Part shown: positions 35,384 through 44,398 of the stretch, in pieces
How positions within the stretch are numbered: the stretch's first letter is position 1
Layout of the letters: every line of letters begins with the position of its first letter
From: Streptomyces zhaozhouensis
GTDB taxonomy: Bacteria; Actinomycetota; Actinomycetes; Streptomycetales; Streptomycetaceae
Assembly (NCBI RefSeq): GCF_900230195.1
Contig: NZ_OCNE01000025.1
Location: forward strand, 1 to 64,000
Length of the DNA stretch: 64,000 nucleotides
Direction: 5' to 3'
Position numbers and translations under genes: made by a program
Notes under the pieces: model-generated
Seen by the model: the letters and a program-made list of their open reading frames with translations, nothing else
The model's database searches: none
What the model was told of the DNA's origin: nothing

Positions 35384-37975
35384 TCAGACGTCGGCCGCCT
35401 GGGCCCGCAGCGCCCGCGCCAGCTCGTCCCGCGCCTCCAGCACCAGTCGGCGGAGCGCCGGCGGGGCGTCCTCGTGCGCGGCCAGCCAGGCGTCGGTGGC
35501 CGCCAGCGTCTCGGGCGAGTCCTGGAACATCGGGAAGAGGCCGCGGACCACGGCCATCCCGATCTCGATGGTCCGCTCCCGCCAGAGGCCCTCGATCACC
35601 TCGAAGTACCGCTCCGCGTAGGGCGCCAGCAGCGCCCGCTGCCCCGGCTGGGAGAAGCCGTCGATGGTCGCCTCGACCAGCGCGTTGGAGAGCGTGTCGC
35701 GCTCGACCACCGAGGCCCACGCCTCCGCCTTCACGGCCGGGTCCGGGCGGGAGGCGAGGCAGCGGACCTGGTGGCGGTTGCCCGAGGCGGTGTCGTCCCT
35801 GGCGCGCTCGGCCGCGATCTCCGCCTCGCCGGCGCGGCCGGCGGCCGTCAGCGCCCGCAGCAGCAGCCAGCGCAGCTCCTGGTCCACGTCGAGCCCGTCG
35901 ATCCGCGCCGAGCCGGCCAGCAGCCCGGACAGCAGTTGGAGGTCGGCGTCCGAGCCGGCGCAGCCGGCGAAGAACCGCGCCCAGGCCAGCTGGTGGTCGC
36001 TCGCCGGCTCCGCCCGCCGCAGCTCGCCGAGGGCGGCCTCGGCCAGCTCCGCCTCGCGGGCCGCGCGCCGTTCCCCCGGGGTGTACGAGTGGAGCGCGGT
36101 CAACGCCCAGGCGTGCACCATCTGGAGCACGCTGATCTCGTCCTCGGCGCCGGCGAAGTCCCGCACCAGCGCCAGGAAGTCACCGGCCGGCAGCAGCGCG
36201 TCGCGCGTCATGTTCCACAGCGCCGACCAGCACAGCGCGCGGGCCAGCGGGTCCTCGATGTCGCCGAGGTGGGCGCGCAGGGTGGTCAGCGAGCCCTCGT
36301 CGAACCTGGCCTTGCAGTAGCTCAGGTCCTCGTCGTTGACCAGCACCAGCTCGGGGCCCTCGCTGCCGGCCAGCTCGGGCACCGGCGTCAGTTGCCCGGT
36401 CACGTCGACCTCGGCCCGCGCGTAGCGGACCAGCGGGCCGACGCCGTCCTCGCGCCGGTAGAGGCCGACGGCGATGCGGTGCGGGCGGAGCGTCGGATGG
36501 GAGTCCGGCGCCTCCTGGAGGACGGTCAGCTCGGCGATCCGCCCGTCCGCCGCGTAACTCACCTGCGGCGTCAGCGCGTTGACGCCGGCCGTCTGGAGCC
36601 AGGCGGCGGACCACTCGGCCATGTCGCGGCCCGAGGTCTCGGCCAGCACGGTCAGCAGGTCGGTGAGCCGGGTGTTGCCGAAGGCGTGGCGCTGGAAGTA
36701 CCGCCGCGCGCCCTCGAAGAACGCCTCGCGCCCCACGTAGGCGACCAGCTGCTTGAGCACCGAGGCGCCCTTGGCGTAGGTGATGCCGTCGAAGTTGAGC
36801 TTGGCGTCCTGGAGGTCGCGGATGTCCGCGGTGATCGGGTGGGTGGACGGCAGCTGGTCGGCCCGGTACGCCCACGCTTTGCGGTTGTTGGCGAAACTGA
36901 TCCAACCCCGGGTGAACTCGGTCGCCTCGGCGAGCGCGTACGTTCCCATGTAGTCGGCGAACGACTCCTTCAGCCAGAGATCGTCCCACCACTCCATGGT
37001 GACGAGGTCGCCGAACCACATGTGCGCCATCTCGTGCAGCAGCGTGCTGGCCCGGCCCTGGTAGGCGGCGGCGGTGGTGCGGCCCCGGAAGACGTACTCC
37101 TCGCGGAAGGTGACGCAGCCCGGGTTCTCCATCGCGCCGATGTTGTACTCGGGGACGAACGCCTGGTCGTACTTGCCGAACGGGTACGGGTAGCCGAAGT
37201 GCTCGTGGAAGAAGTCGAGCCCCTGCCGCGTGGTGGCCAGCAGCCGCTCGGCGTCGAAGTGCGGCGCCAGCGCGCGGCGGCAGAGCACGCCCAGCGGGAT
37301 CTCCAGCGTCGTCCCGTCCTCCAGCGCGCGGCGGTAGGAGCCGGCGACGTAGTGGTAGGGGCCGGCGACCACGGCGGTGATGTAGGTGGAGATCGGCTGC
37401 GTGGTGGCGAACGTCCAGGTGGCGTGCGTGCCGTCGCTCAGCTCCTCGCGACGCTCCTCGGCACCGTTGCTGAGCACCGTCCAGTGCGCCGGCGCGGTGA
37501 CCCGGAAGGAGAACGGCGCCTTGAGGTCGGGCTGCTCGAAGTTGGCGAACACCCGGCGCGCGTCGGCCGGCTCGTACTGGGTGTAGAGATAGGTCTGCCC
37601 GTCCTCCGGGTCGGTGAAGTGGTGCAGCCCCTCCCCGGTGTGGCTGTAGGCGCAACTGGCGTCCACCACCAGGTGGTTCTCCGCGCGTAGTGTCGGGAGC
37701 GTGACGCGGGTGCCGTCGAAGAGCCGGTCCACCGGAAGCGACTCGCCGTTGAGGGTCACCGAGTGGACGTGCGGCGCCAGCAGGTCGATGAAGCTGGTCG
37801 CGCCGTCCCGCGCGCAGGAGAACCGCACCGAGCTGGTGGAACGGAACCTGCGCGGCCCCTCGGCCGGCGCGGGGTCGGTCGCGGCGCGCAGGTCAAGCGA
37901 CACCTCGTAGCTGTGCACGGTCAGCAGCGCGGCCCGCTCGCGGGCCTCCTCGCGGGTGAGGTTCTCTCCAGGCAC
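35384..37975 (-). CDS. pepN: M1-family aminopeptidase N, paralogue 2
   Basis: 863-residue M1 metallopeptidase, similar along its whole length to the paralogue at 31547-34102 but clearly diverged. GAMENPGCV, HEMAHMWFGD and WLKESFADYM give a complete zinc site and exopeptidase motif. The C-terminal helical domain is intact. The GTG start at 37975 (VPGENLTREEARERAALL) mirrors that of the first copy. It diverges from the DsbA-like gene, and the 190 bases between hold a SigR-type promoter pointing the other way. Confidence 0.94.
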   Translation of the reverse strand: MPGENLTREEARERAALLTVHSYEVSLDLRAATDPAPAEGPRRFRSTSSVRFSCARDGATSFIDLLAPHVHSVTLNGESLPVDRLFDGTRVTLPTLRAENHLVVDASCAYSHTGEGLHHFTDPEDGQTYLYTQYEPADARRVFANFEQPDLKAPFSFRVTAPAHWTVLSNGAEERREELSDGTHATWTFATTQPISTYITAVVAGPYHYVAGSYRRALEDGTTLEIPLGVLCRRALAPHFDAERLLATTRQGLDFFHEHFGYPYPFGKYDQAFVPEYNIGAMENPGCVTFREEYVFRGRTTAAAYQGRASTLLHEMAHMWFGDLVTMEWWDDLWLKESFADYMGTYALAEATEFTRGWISFANNRKAWAYRADQLPSTHPITADIRDLQDAKLNFDGITYAKGASVLKQLVAYVGREAFFEGARRYFQRHAFGNTRLTDLLTVLAETSGRDMAEWSAAWLQTAGVNALTPQVSYAADGRIAELTVLQEAPDSHPTLRPHRIAVGLYRREDGVGPLVRYARAEVDVTGQLTPVPELAGSEGPELVLVNDEDLSYCKARFDEGSLTTLRAHLGDIEDPLARALCWSALWNMTRDALLPAGDFLALVRDFAGAEDEISVLQMVHAWALTALHSYTPGERRAAREAELAEAALGELRRAEPASDHQLAWARFFAGCAGSDADLQLLSGLLAGSARIDGLDVDQELRWLLLRALTAAGRAGEAEIAAERARDDTASGNRHQVRCLASRPDPAVKAEAWASVVERDTLSNALVEATIDGFSQPGQRALLAPYAERYFEVIEGLWRERTIEIGMAVVRGLFPMFQDSPETLAATDAWLAAHEDAPPALRRLVLEARDELARALRAQAADV

Positions 37976-38074
37976 GCTGGTCGACTCCCTGTGGTTCGGG
38001 TGCTCTCGGAGCCCGCCGACGGCGCGGCGCGGGCGCCGTTCAGCATGTCACGGGAGGGTGAGGGGGCGCACGGT

Positions 38075-38100
38075 GGAATGCCACCGCCCTCCCCCGTGTT
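38075..38100 (+). promoter_or_regulatory. SigR-type promoter for the DsbA-like gene
   Basis: GGAAT (38075-38079), an 18-base spacer and GTT (38098-38100) match the GGAAT-N18-GTT consensus of the disulfide-stress sigma factor SigR. The start codon follows 66 bases later. Confidence 0.75.
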
Positions 38101-38165
38101 GGGCACGGACGACACCGGCCGCCGGCGGGTGCCCGCGCGCACTCCCCGAGACGAGGAGAGACACG

Positions 38166-38840
38166 ATGCCCGAGAACGCAGCGACCGAGCCGGTGACGGC
38201 GGACTTCTGGTTCGACCCGCTCTGTCCCTGGGCCTGGATGACCTCTCGCTGGATGCTGGAGGTGGAGAAGGTCCGCCCGGTGCGGACGCGCTGGCACGTG
38301 ATGAGCCTGGCGGTGCTCAACGAGCCCAAGCTGGACGAGCTGCCGGCGGAGTACCGCGAGGCGCTGAAGGACGCGTGGGGCCCGGTGCGGGTCTGCGTCG
38401 CCGCCGAGCAGGAGCACGGCAGCGAGGTGCTCGGCCCGCTGTACACGGCCCTCGGCGTCCGCTTCCACCACCGGGAGCTGCCGAAGAGCCGCGAGACCCT
38501 GGTCGACGCGCTCACCTCCGTCGGGCTGCCGGCGGAGCTGGCGGACGCCGCCGAGAGCGACCGCTACGACGACGCGCTGCGCGCCTCGCACAAGGAGGGC
38601 ATCGACCTGGTCGGCCAGGACGTGGGCACGCCGGTGATCGCGGTGCCGGGCGCCGACGGCGAGCAGATCGCCTTCTTCGGCCCGGTGGTGACCCCCGCTC
38701 CCAAGGGCGAGGCGGCCGCCCGGCTGTGGGACGGCACGCTGCTGGTGGCGAGCACCCCCGGCTTCTACGAGATCAAGCGCACCAGGGACGTCGGCCCGCG
38801 GTTCGACGACGCCGACGAGGCGGACGGCACCGAGGGCTGA
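38166..38840 (+). CDS. DsbA-family mycothiol-linked oxidoreductase (Rv2466c-like)
   Basis: 224-residue cytoplasmic thioredoxin-fold protein. It aligns closely, from memory, with M. tuberculosis Rv2466c, a mycothiol-dependent nitroreductase: ADFWFDPLCPWAWMTSRW, RWHVMSLAVLNE, AWGPVRVCVAAEQ, GQDVGTPVI and FFGPV. Rv2466c has CPWC; here the second Cys is Ala (CPWA), so the enzyme must work by a monothiol route with mycothiol. GGAGAG precedes ATG 38166, and a SigR-type promoter lies upstream, which fits a thiol-stress role (Rv2466c itself is under SigH, the SigR orthologue). A strong terminator follows. Confidence 0.88.
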   Translation: MPENAATEPVTADFWFDPLCPWAWMTSRWMLEVEKVRPVRTRWHVMSLAVLNEPKLDELPAEYREALKDAWGPVRVCVAAEQEHGSEVLGPLYTALGVRFHHRELPKSRETLVDALTSVGLPAELADAAESDRYDDALRASHKEGIDLVGQDVGTPVIAVPGADGEQIAFFGPVVTPAPKGEAAARLWDGTLLVASTPGFYEIKRTRDVGPRFDDADEADGTEG

Positions 38841-38869
38841 GCGCCCGGCGCGCCCCCCGGCGCGCGAGT

Positions 38870-38902
38870 CGGCCCCCGCGCGCTACCTTCGCGCGGGGGC
38901 CG
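38870..38902. terminator. Bidirectional terminator between the DsbA-like and sodF genes
   Basis: CGGCCCCCGCGCG and CGCGCGGGGGCCG form a perfect 13-base stem with a seven-base loop (CTACCTT), between two convergent genes. Confidence 0.85.
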
Positions 38903-38989
38903 TTCCCGTCCCGGCCCGTCCACCCCGGCGGGGCGTTGAGAAGACGATCTGACGGGTCGGGGGTCTGGTGGTCGGCGCGCCGGCTCCGC

Positions 38990-39631
38990 TCAGGGGGCCA
39001 GCGTCAGCGCCGCCGCGTTGGTCCTGGCCATGGAGTAACGCGCCGCGACATCCTGCCAGTTGACCACGCGCCACATCGCCTCGACGAAGTCGACCTTCTG
39101 GTTCCGGTACTGGAGGTAGAAGGCGTGCTCCCAGGCGTCGAAGACGAGCAGCGGCACCGAGCCCTGGCCGACGTTGCCCTGGTGGTCGTAGATCTGCTCC
39201 ACCACCAGCCGCCCGCTGACCGGCTCGAAGGCGAGCACGCCCCACCCGGAGCCCTGGGTGGTGGCCGCCGCCTTGGAGAGCTGGGCCTTGAAGCGGGCGA
39301 AGGAGCCGAAGGACTCGGCGATGGCGTCCGCCAGCTCGCCCGTGCCGTCCTTCTCCAGCGGCTCGCCCCCGCCGTCGCCTGACATGTTGCGCCAGTAGAC
39401 GGAGTGCAGGATGTGGCCGGACAGATGGAACGCGAGGTTCTTCTCCAGCCCGTTGATCGCGTCCCAGACGTCCTTCTCGCGCGCCTCGGCGAGCCGTTCC
39501 AGGGTGTCGTTGGCGCCCTTCACATAGGACGCGTGGTGCTTGTCGTGGTGCAGTTCGATGATCTCCCCGCTGATGACCGGCTCCAGGGAGGCGTAGTCGT
39601 AGGGGAGGTCGGGGAGCGTGTAGGTGGCCAT
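38990..39631 (-). CDS. sodF: Superoxide dismutase, Fe/Mn type
   Basis: 213 residues. It dismutes superoxide in the cytoplasm. The metal ligands are in the expected places: His in ELHHDKHHASYV, His in HLSGHILHSVYW, and Asp and His in VFDAWEHAFYLQYR. Length and the start MATYTLPDLPYDYASLEP are those of the Streptomyces iron SOD, which is produced when nickel is scarce. A Nur-type operator lies 22 bases upstream of the ATG, supporting the iron assignment and suggesting that the genome also has a nickel SOD. An upstream ATG at 39649 would place the operator too close to the start and is not preferred. Confidence 0.93.
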   Translation of the reverse strand: MATYTLPDLPYDYASLEPVISGEIIELHHDKHHASYVKGANDTLERLAEAREKDVWDAINGLEKNLAFHLSGHILHSVYWRNMSGDGGGEPLEKDGTGELADAIAESFGSFARFKAQLSKAAATTQGSGWGVLAFEPVSGRLVVEQIYDHQGNVGQGSVPLLVFDAWEHAFYLQYRNQKVDFVEAMWRVVNWQDVAARYSMARTNAAALTLAP

Positions 39632-39652
39632 GCCGTTGCCTGTCTCCACTAA

Positions 39653-39669
39653 TTGCGAGTGATGTGCAA
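39653..39669 (-). promoter_or_regulatory. Nur (nickel-responsive repressor) operator of sodF
   Basis: TTGCGA-N5-GTGCAA fits the Nur box tTGCaa-N5-ttGCAA at nearly every conserved base, and it lies just upstream of sodF as the operator does in S. coelicolor. Confidence 0.7.
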
Positions 39670-39818
39670 TAGCGTCAAGGTATCAGTCCAAGATCGCAAG
39701 AGGGGGGCGCGGCGCGGCGCCCTCCCGCGCCCCCGGTGTCGGCAAACTCACGCCGCCACGGGCACCGCGTTCCGCTAGCGTCGACAGGTCCCGCCTGTTC
39801 GAAGTCCTGGAGTAGTCC

Positions 39819-40427
39819 ATGAGTTCAGCCATCGTCGCCGGCCGGCCCCGTGCCGTCCTCGCCGATCTGCTGCCGGCCACCACCGCGCCCGCCACCCGGG
39901 CGCGTGACCTCGCGCTGGTCGTCGGAGGTGCCGTGTTCACCGGCGTCGCCGCCCAACTCTCGCTGCCCGTCCCCGGCTCACCCGTCCCCGTGACCGGCCA
40001 GACCTTCGCCGCGCTGCTGGTGGGCGCCTCCTTCGGCCCCGTGCGCGCGATGCTGTCCATGACCCTCTACGTCCTCGCCGGCATGGCCGGCACGCCGTGG
40101 TTCTCCGAGGGCACCTCGGGCTACGGGATGCCGTCCTTCGGCTATCTGCTCGGCATGACCCTGGCCGCCGTCGTCGTCGGCGCGCTCGCCCGCAGGGGCG
40201 GGGACCGCACCGTCCCCCGCACGGTCGCGACCATGGCGCTGGGCAGCGCGTTGATCTACAGCGTCGGCGTGCCCTACCTCGCGCTGGCCACCGGGATGTC
40301 GGCCGGTGAGGCGGTCGCCGCCGGGCTGACGCCGTTCCTGCTGGGCGACGCCCTCAAGGTCGCGCTGGCGATGGGCGCGCTGCCGGCCGCCTGGCGGCTG
40401 GTGGGGCGCGGTCGCGGGCGCGACTGA
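39819..40427 (+). CDS. bioY: Biotin transporter substrate-binding subunit BioY
   Basis: 202-residue membrane protein, the S component of an ECF-type biotin importer. The BioY signature is seen in AQLSLPVPGSPVPVTGQTFA and LLVGASFGPVRAMLSMTLYV, LAGMAGTPWF, and GYLLGMTLAAVVVG, with six predicted TM helices. No energy-coupling genes (bioM, bioN) are adjacent, so it either shares a general ECF module or works alone. It diverges from sodF, and both promoters fit in the 187 bases between. Confidence 0.92.
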   Translation: MSSAIVAGRPRAVLADLLPATTAPATRARDLALVVGGAVFTGVAAQLSLPVPGSPVPVTGQTFAALLVGASFGPVRAMLSMTLYVLAGMAGTPWFSEGTSGYGMPSFGYLLGMTLAAVVVGALARRGGDRTVPRTVATMALGSALIYSVGVPYLALATGMSAGEAVAAGLTPFLLGDALKVALAMGALPAAWRLVGRGRGRD

Positions 40428-40441
40428 CCCCGGGGCCGGGA

Positions 40442-40464
40442 GCCGGCGGCCACCCGCCGCCGGC
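40442..40464 (+). terminator. Terminator after bioY
   Basis: GCCGGCGG pairs perfectly with CCGCCGGC across a seven-base loop, 15 bases after the bioY stop. Confidence 0.6.
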
Positions 40465-40484
40465 GCCATGCCATATTGGGGGCC

Positions 40485-40964
40485 ATGCACGTCTACCTGG
40501 CCTCCGACCACGCCGGCTTCGAGCTGAAGAACCACCTGGTCGACTGGCTGACCCAGCACGGTCACCAGCCCGTCGACTGCGGCCCGGACCACTACGACGG
40601 CGAGGACGACTACCCGCCGTTCTGCCTGCGCGCCGCCCAGCGCGTCGCGGCCGACCCCGGCTCCCTCGGCGTGGTCATCGGCGGCTCGGGCAACGGCGAG
40701 GCCATCGCGGCCAACAAGGTGCGCGGGGTGCGCTGCGCCCTCGCCTGGAGCGAGGAGACCGCCCGCCTCGGGCGCGAGCACAACGACGCCAACGTCCTGA
40801 GCGTCGGCGCCCGGATGCACACCGCCGACGAGGCGACCTCGTTCGTCGCCGTCTTCCTCGACACCCCCTACTCCGGCGCCGAACGCCACAGCCGCCGCGT
40901 CGCCATGCTCGGCGCCTACGAGACCGACGGCGTCCTCCCGCCGCTCCCCGCAGAGCAGGGCTGA
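40485..40964 (+). CDS. rpiB: Ribose-5-phosphate isomerase B
   Basis: 159 residues. It interconverts ribose 5-phosphate and ribulose 5-phosphate in the pentose phosphate pathway. MHVYLASDHAGFELK is the family start. The catalytic loop reads VIGGSGNGEAI, with Ser in place of the Cys used by the E. coli enzyme and a nearby Glu, as in the mycobacterial subtype that relies on Glu as base. ATG 40485 is preceded by CATATT seven bases upstream and by no RBS, so the transcript may be leaderless. The stop shares a base with the next ATG (TGATG). Confidence 0.93.
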   Translation: MHVYLASDHAGFELKNHLVDWLTQHGHQPVDCGPDHYDGEDDYPPFCLRAAQRVAADPGSLGVVIGGSGNGEAIAANKVRGVRCALAWSEETARLGREHNDANVLSVGARMHTADEATSFVAVFLDTPYSGAERHSRRVAMLGAYETDGVLPPLPAEQG

Positions 40965-41773
40965 TGCCCGAGGGCCACGTCCTCCACCGGCTGGCGGCCG
41001 CCCACCGCGAGCGGTTCGCCGGCCGGCCGGTGCGGGTGGACAGCCCGCAGGGCAAGTTCGCCGACGCGGCCGCGCTGCTGAACGGCCAGCCGCTGGAGGC
41101 CGCCGAGGCATGGGGCAAGCACCTCTTCCTCGGCTTCGCCCCCGTCGGCTGGGTCCACATCCACCTCGGCCTCTACGGCAAGGTCGCCTTCGGCGAGACC
41201 CCCGTGCCCCCGCCCGTCGGGCAGATCAGGCTCCGGCTGGCCAACGACGACCACTGGTCCGAGCTGCGCGGCCCGAACACCTGCGCGCTGCGCACCGACG
41301 AGGAACGCGCCGCCGTCGCCGCGCGCCTCGGCCCCGACCCGCTGCGCGAGGACGCCGACCCGGAACGGGCCTGGCGCCGCGTCTCCGCCAGCAGGTCGGC
41401 GATCGGCACCCTGCTGATGGACCAGGCGGTCATCGCCGGCGTCGGCAACATCTACCGCGCCGAGGTCCTCTTCCGCCACGGCGTCGCCCCCCACCGCCCG
41501 GGACGCGAACTGGACCGCGCCACCTGGACGGCGTGCTGGGAGGACCTGGTCGCGCTGATGCGCGAGGGTGTGCGGCTGGGCCGCATCGACACCGTCCGCC
41601 CCGAGCACACCCCCGAGGCGACCGGCCGGCCGCCTCGCGTCGACGACCACGGCGGCGAGGTCTACGTCTACCGCAGGGCCGGTCAGCCGTGTCTGGTCTG
41701 TGAAGGCCCCGTGGCCACCGCGAAGGTCGCCGCGCGGAACCTCTTCTGGTGCCCGCGCTGCCAACCCCGTTGA
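40964..41773 (+). CDS. DNA glycosylase/AP lyase of the Fpg/Nei family (Nei2-like)
   Basis: 269 residues. It excises oxidised bases and nicks abasic sites. The catalytic Pro2-Glu3 is present (MPEGHVLHRLAAAH), followed by Lys in WGKHLFLGF, the H2TH region (LLMDQAVIAGVGNIYRAEV) and the C-terminal zinc finger (CLVCEGPVA...FWCPRC). MPEGH rather than MPELP indicates the Nei (endonuclease VIII) branch of actinobacteria. It is cotranscribed with rpiB, overlapping by one base, and converges on the GNAT gene. Confidence 0.92.
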   Translation: MPEGHVLHRLAAAHRERFAGRPVRVDSPQGKFADAAALLNGQPLEAAEAWGKHLFLGFAPVGWVHIHLGLYGKVAFGETPVPPPVGQIRLRLANDDHWSELRGPNTCALRTDEERAAVAARLGPDPLREDADPERAWRRVSASRSAIGTLLMDQAVIAGVGNIYRAEVLFRHGVAPHRPGRELDRATWTACWEDLVALMREGVRLGRIDTVRPEHTPEATGRPPRVDDHGGEVYVYRRAGQPCLVCEGPVATAKVAARNLFWCPRCQPR

Positions 41774-41852
41774 GAGCTGCCGGATGTCGGCCCCGGCCCG
41801 TATCCTCGGGCGCATCGGGTGGGAGCTGCCGGGAGGGCGTGACGTGATGGCC

Positions 41853-43085
41853 TCAGAAGCCGTGCGGCAGCCACGGCGCCAGCGGATGGCCGAAGGCCGC
41901 GGCGGCCGCGGCCAGCGCGCCCGGCCGCGCCTCGCCGACCAGCCCCGCCCCGGCCAGCGCGCCGAGCGACGTCCCGCCCAGGTAGGCGGCGCTCAACGCC
42001 CGGACGTCCAGCTCCAGCGCGGCCGGGTCCGCGGTGCGTGCGCAGACCGCGCCGGCCGGACCGCCGGACAGCCGCCAACGCCCCTCGTTCCACGGGCAGT
42101 TGGCGTCGGACACGGACAGCACCAGGTCGATGTCGGTGGCGTAGGAGCGGGCCGCCAGCGCCGCGCCGACGTCGAGCGGCCGCAGATGGAGCCGGTCCCG
42201 CAGCTGGAGATCGCTGACGCGGATGTCGCTCAGCAGATGCACCAGCGGGTCGTCCACCGGACGCCCCATCAGCTCCACCCGGTCGGTCAGGTCCAGGCCC
42301 AGCAGATAGCGCAGCAGCGCCGCGTGCCCGGCGGGATCCACCGCGTCCAGGTTCCTGACCAGCACCGGGCCGCCCGGCACCGAGCGGTCCCACTCGACCC
42401 GCAGCGCGTAGCGGGCGTAGCCGACCAGCTCGCCGTCCCGCTCCGCCAGCACGCAGCGCAGCTCGGAGGCGCCGTGCCGCTCGGCCGGCGGGTCGAGCAG
42501 CGCCAGCCGCTCCCAGCCCGGGCGCCGTTCCAACGCCCCGGGGCGCCGGGTGACCAGCTCGGCGTAGAGCTTCTCGCAGCGCTCCAACGCGTCCGCCGGG
42601 GTCGTCACCGTCAGCCGCACGTCGTCGGTGCCGGGCGGCAGCGCGCTCAGCGTCACCCGGTGCTTGGGCACCCGCGCGGCCAGCGAGTGGGCCGCCACCC
42701 CGTAGCCGAACCGCCCGTAGATCGACGCCTCGGCCGCGGTCAACGCCGAGAGCACGTCGCCCCGTTCCCATGCGGCCTCCAACGACCGCCGCATCATCCG
42801 CCGCAGCAGTCCCCGCCGGCGGTGCGTGCCCGCCACCGACACCATGGTCGCCCCCGCGGTTTCCACCACCGCGCCGCCCGGCACCGACATCCCCAGGGAG
42901 AGCTCGCCGTACGTACCCACCACCTCGTCCCCGTCGAAGGCGCCGAGACAGCGGTCGAGCGACACCAGCCCCCGCCACAGCTCCCGCTCCTCGGGGGACT
43001 GGGGCAGCCCGCCGAAGGCCCAGTCCAGGGTGCGGTGCCAGCGGTCCCACTCGTCGGCGGTGATCCGCCGCAGTTCGATGGTCAT
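41853..43085 (-). CDS. Eis-like GNAT acetyltransferase with SCP2 C-terminal domain
   Basis: 410 residues arranged like the enhanced-intracellular-survival (Eis) protein. An N-terminal GNAT domain (TMVSVAGTHRRRGLLRRMMR is the acetyl-CoA loop) is followed by a second, degenerate GNAT repeat and an SCP2-like sterol-carrier domain that ends in the carboxylate used by Eis (LPHGF). Eis enzymes acetylate amines such as lysine side chains and aminoglycosides; the substrate here is not known. I chose ATG 43085 (MTIELRRITADEWDRWH) because upstream codons are Pro/Arg-rich and unlike the family. Confidence 0.88.
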   Translation of the reverse strand: MTIELRRITADEWDRWHRTLDWAFGGLPQSPEERELWRGLVSLDRCLGAFDGDEVVGTYGELSLGMSVPGGAVVETAGATMVSVAGTHRRRGLLRRMMRRSLEAAWERGDVLSALTAAEASIYGRFGYGVAAHSLAARVPKHRVTLSALPPGTDDVRLTVTTPADALERCEKLYAELVTRRPGALERRPGWERLALLDPPAERHGASELRCVLAERDGELVGYARYALRVEWDRSVPGGPVLVRNLDAVDPAGHAALLRYLLGLDLTDRVELMGRPVDDPLVHLLSDIRVSDLQLRDRLHLRPLDVGAALAARSYATDIDLVLSVSDANCPWNEGRWRLSGGPAGAVCARTADPAALELDVRALSAAYLGGTSLGALAGAGLVGEARPGALAAAAAAFGHPLAPWLPHGF

Positions 43086-43240
43086 GGCGACATCCCTACC
43101 AAGGCGCACGCCCGGCGGCGAGGGCTTTGGCGCCGCGACCTCCGGCGCGGGGCCGCGGCCGCCCGGCGGGAGGGCGCACGGATGTCCGAGCGGTCCCGGG
43201 GTTCGACGTGGCCGTGATCCGGTGGATAAGGTCCCACACC

Positions 43241-44398
43241 ATGACACGCCGTGCTCTGGCGACCACGCCGCGGGAGAGCCGGCGGATGCGGCTCCGCAGG
43301 GCGGTCCACCGGGCGCGCGTCGGCGTCCGGCGCTCCGCCGTCGACTACTTCCGGGGCGGCGGCTCCGACTGGATCGCCCTCACCGCGCTGCTGCTCTCCA
43401 TCCCGGTGCTGGCCCTGTCCACCGCCGGCTGGCCCGAGTGGTGCCCGCCCGAGGCCCTGCTGCTGCCGCTGGTCGCGGCCGGGCTGCTGCTGCGCCCCGC
43501 GAGCCTGCTGGGGCTCTATGTCGCGGTCGCGTGCGCCCTGGTGCTGGAGACCGCGCTGATCGACGCGGAACGTTCCGCGCCCGACCCGGTCACCCCCGGC
43601 ACCATCCTGCTCGTCGCCGCGGTCGCCCTGATCGGGCTGCTGATAGCACAGTTCCGCAGCCGGGTCGGCGTGCCCTGGCGGCGCGGCCACACCATGCTCT
43701 TCGACCTGCGCGAACGGATCAGCGCGCAGAGCGCCCTGCCGGCGCCGCCCGACGGCTGGCACCACGAGGTGTCGCTGCGCCCGGCCGGCGGGCAGTCGTT
43801 CTCCGGCGACTTCGTGGTGGCGGCGCGCACGGGCCCCGACGGGCGCACCCTGGAGGTCGTCCTCACCGACGTCTCGGGCAAGGGGATCGACGCGGCCTCC
43901 CGTTCGCTGCTGCTCTCCGGCGCCTTCGGCGGACTGCTCGGCTCACTGCCGCCGCACGGCTTCCTGCCGGCGGCCAACGGCTATCTGCTGCGACAGGACT
44001 GGCAGGAGGGCTTCGCCACCTCCATCCACCTGGTCCTCGACCTGGACAGCGGCGACTACGAGCTGCTCTCCGCCGGCCACCTTCCCGCGCTCCAACTGCA
44101 CGCGGGCACCGGCCGCTGGCAGGAGGTCGCGGCCGAGGGCCCGCTGCTCGGGGTCTGGGACGGCGCCGAGTTCCACCCGGCCAAGGGCACGCTGCGCCGC
44201 GGTGACGTGCTGATGCTCTTCACCGACGGCCTGGTCGAACGCCCCGACGAGGACCTGGCCGATGGCATCGACCGCCTCACCGGCGCCGCCGACCGCTATG
44301 TCACCAGGGGTTTCCGCAACACCGCGTGGGAGTTGATCGACGCGGTGGCCAAGGACGTCAACGACGACCGGGCGCTGGTGCTGATCTGTCGCGACTAG
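43241..44398 (+). CDS. Membrane-bound PP2C phosphatase of the SpoIIE/RsbU type
   Basis: 385 residues. Three TM helices (about 48-135) precede a SpoIIE-type PPM phosphatase domain with SFSGDFVVA, LTDVSGKGIDAA, LSAGHLPAL, LFTDGLVER and DDRALVLI. Such enzymes dephosphorylate anti-sigma-factor antagonists (STAS proteins) and there are dozens in Streptomyces. There is no PAS, GAF or HAMP input domain, so the signal must come through the membrane segment. ATG 43241 follows AAGG; an in-frame GTG at 43214 would add nine residues. Confidence 0.9.
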   Translation: MTRRALATTPRESRRMRLRRAVHRARVGVRRSAVDYFRGGGSDWIALTALLLSIPVLALSTAGWPEWCPPEALLLPLVAAGLLLRPASLLGLYVAVACALVLETALIDAERSAPDPVTPGTILLVAAVALIGLLIAQFRSRVGVPWRRGHTMLFDLRERISAQSALPAPPDGWHHEVSLRPAGGQSFSGDFVVAARTGPDGRTLEVVLTDVSGKGIDAASRSLLLSGAFGGLLGSLPPHGFLPAANGYLLRQDWQEGFATSIHLVLDLDSGDYELLSAGHLPALQLHAGTGRWQEVAAEGPLLGVWDGAEFHPAKGTLRRGDVLMLFTDGLVERPDEDLADGIDRLTGAADRYVTRGFRNTAWELIDAVAKDVNDDRALVLICRD

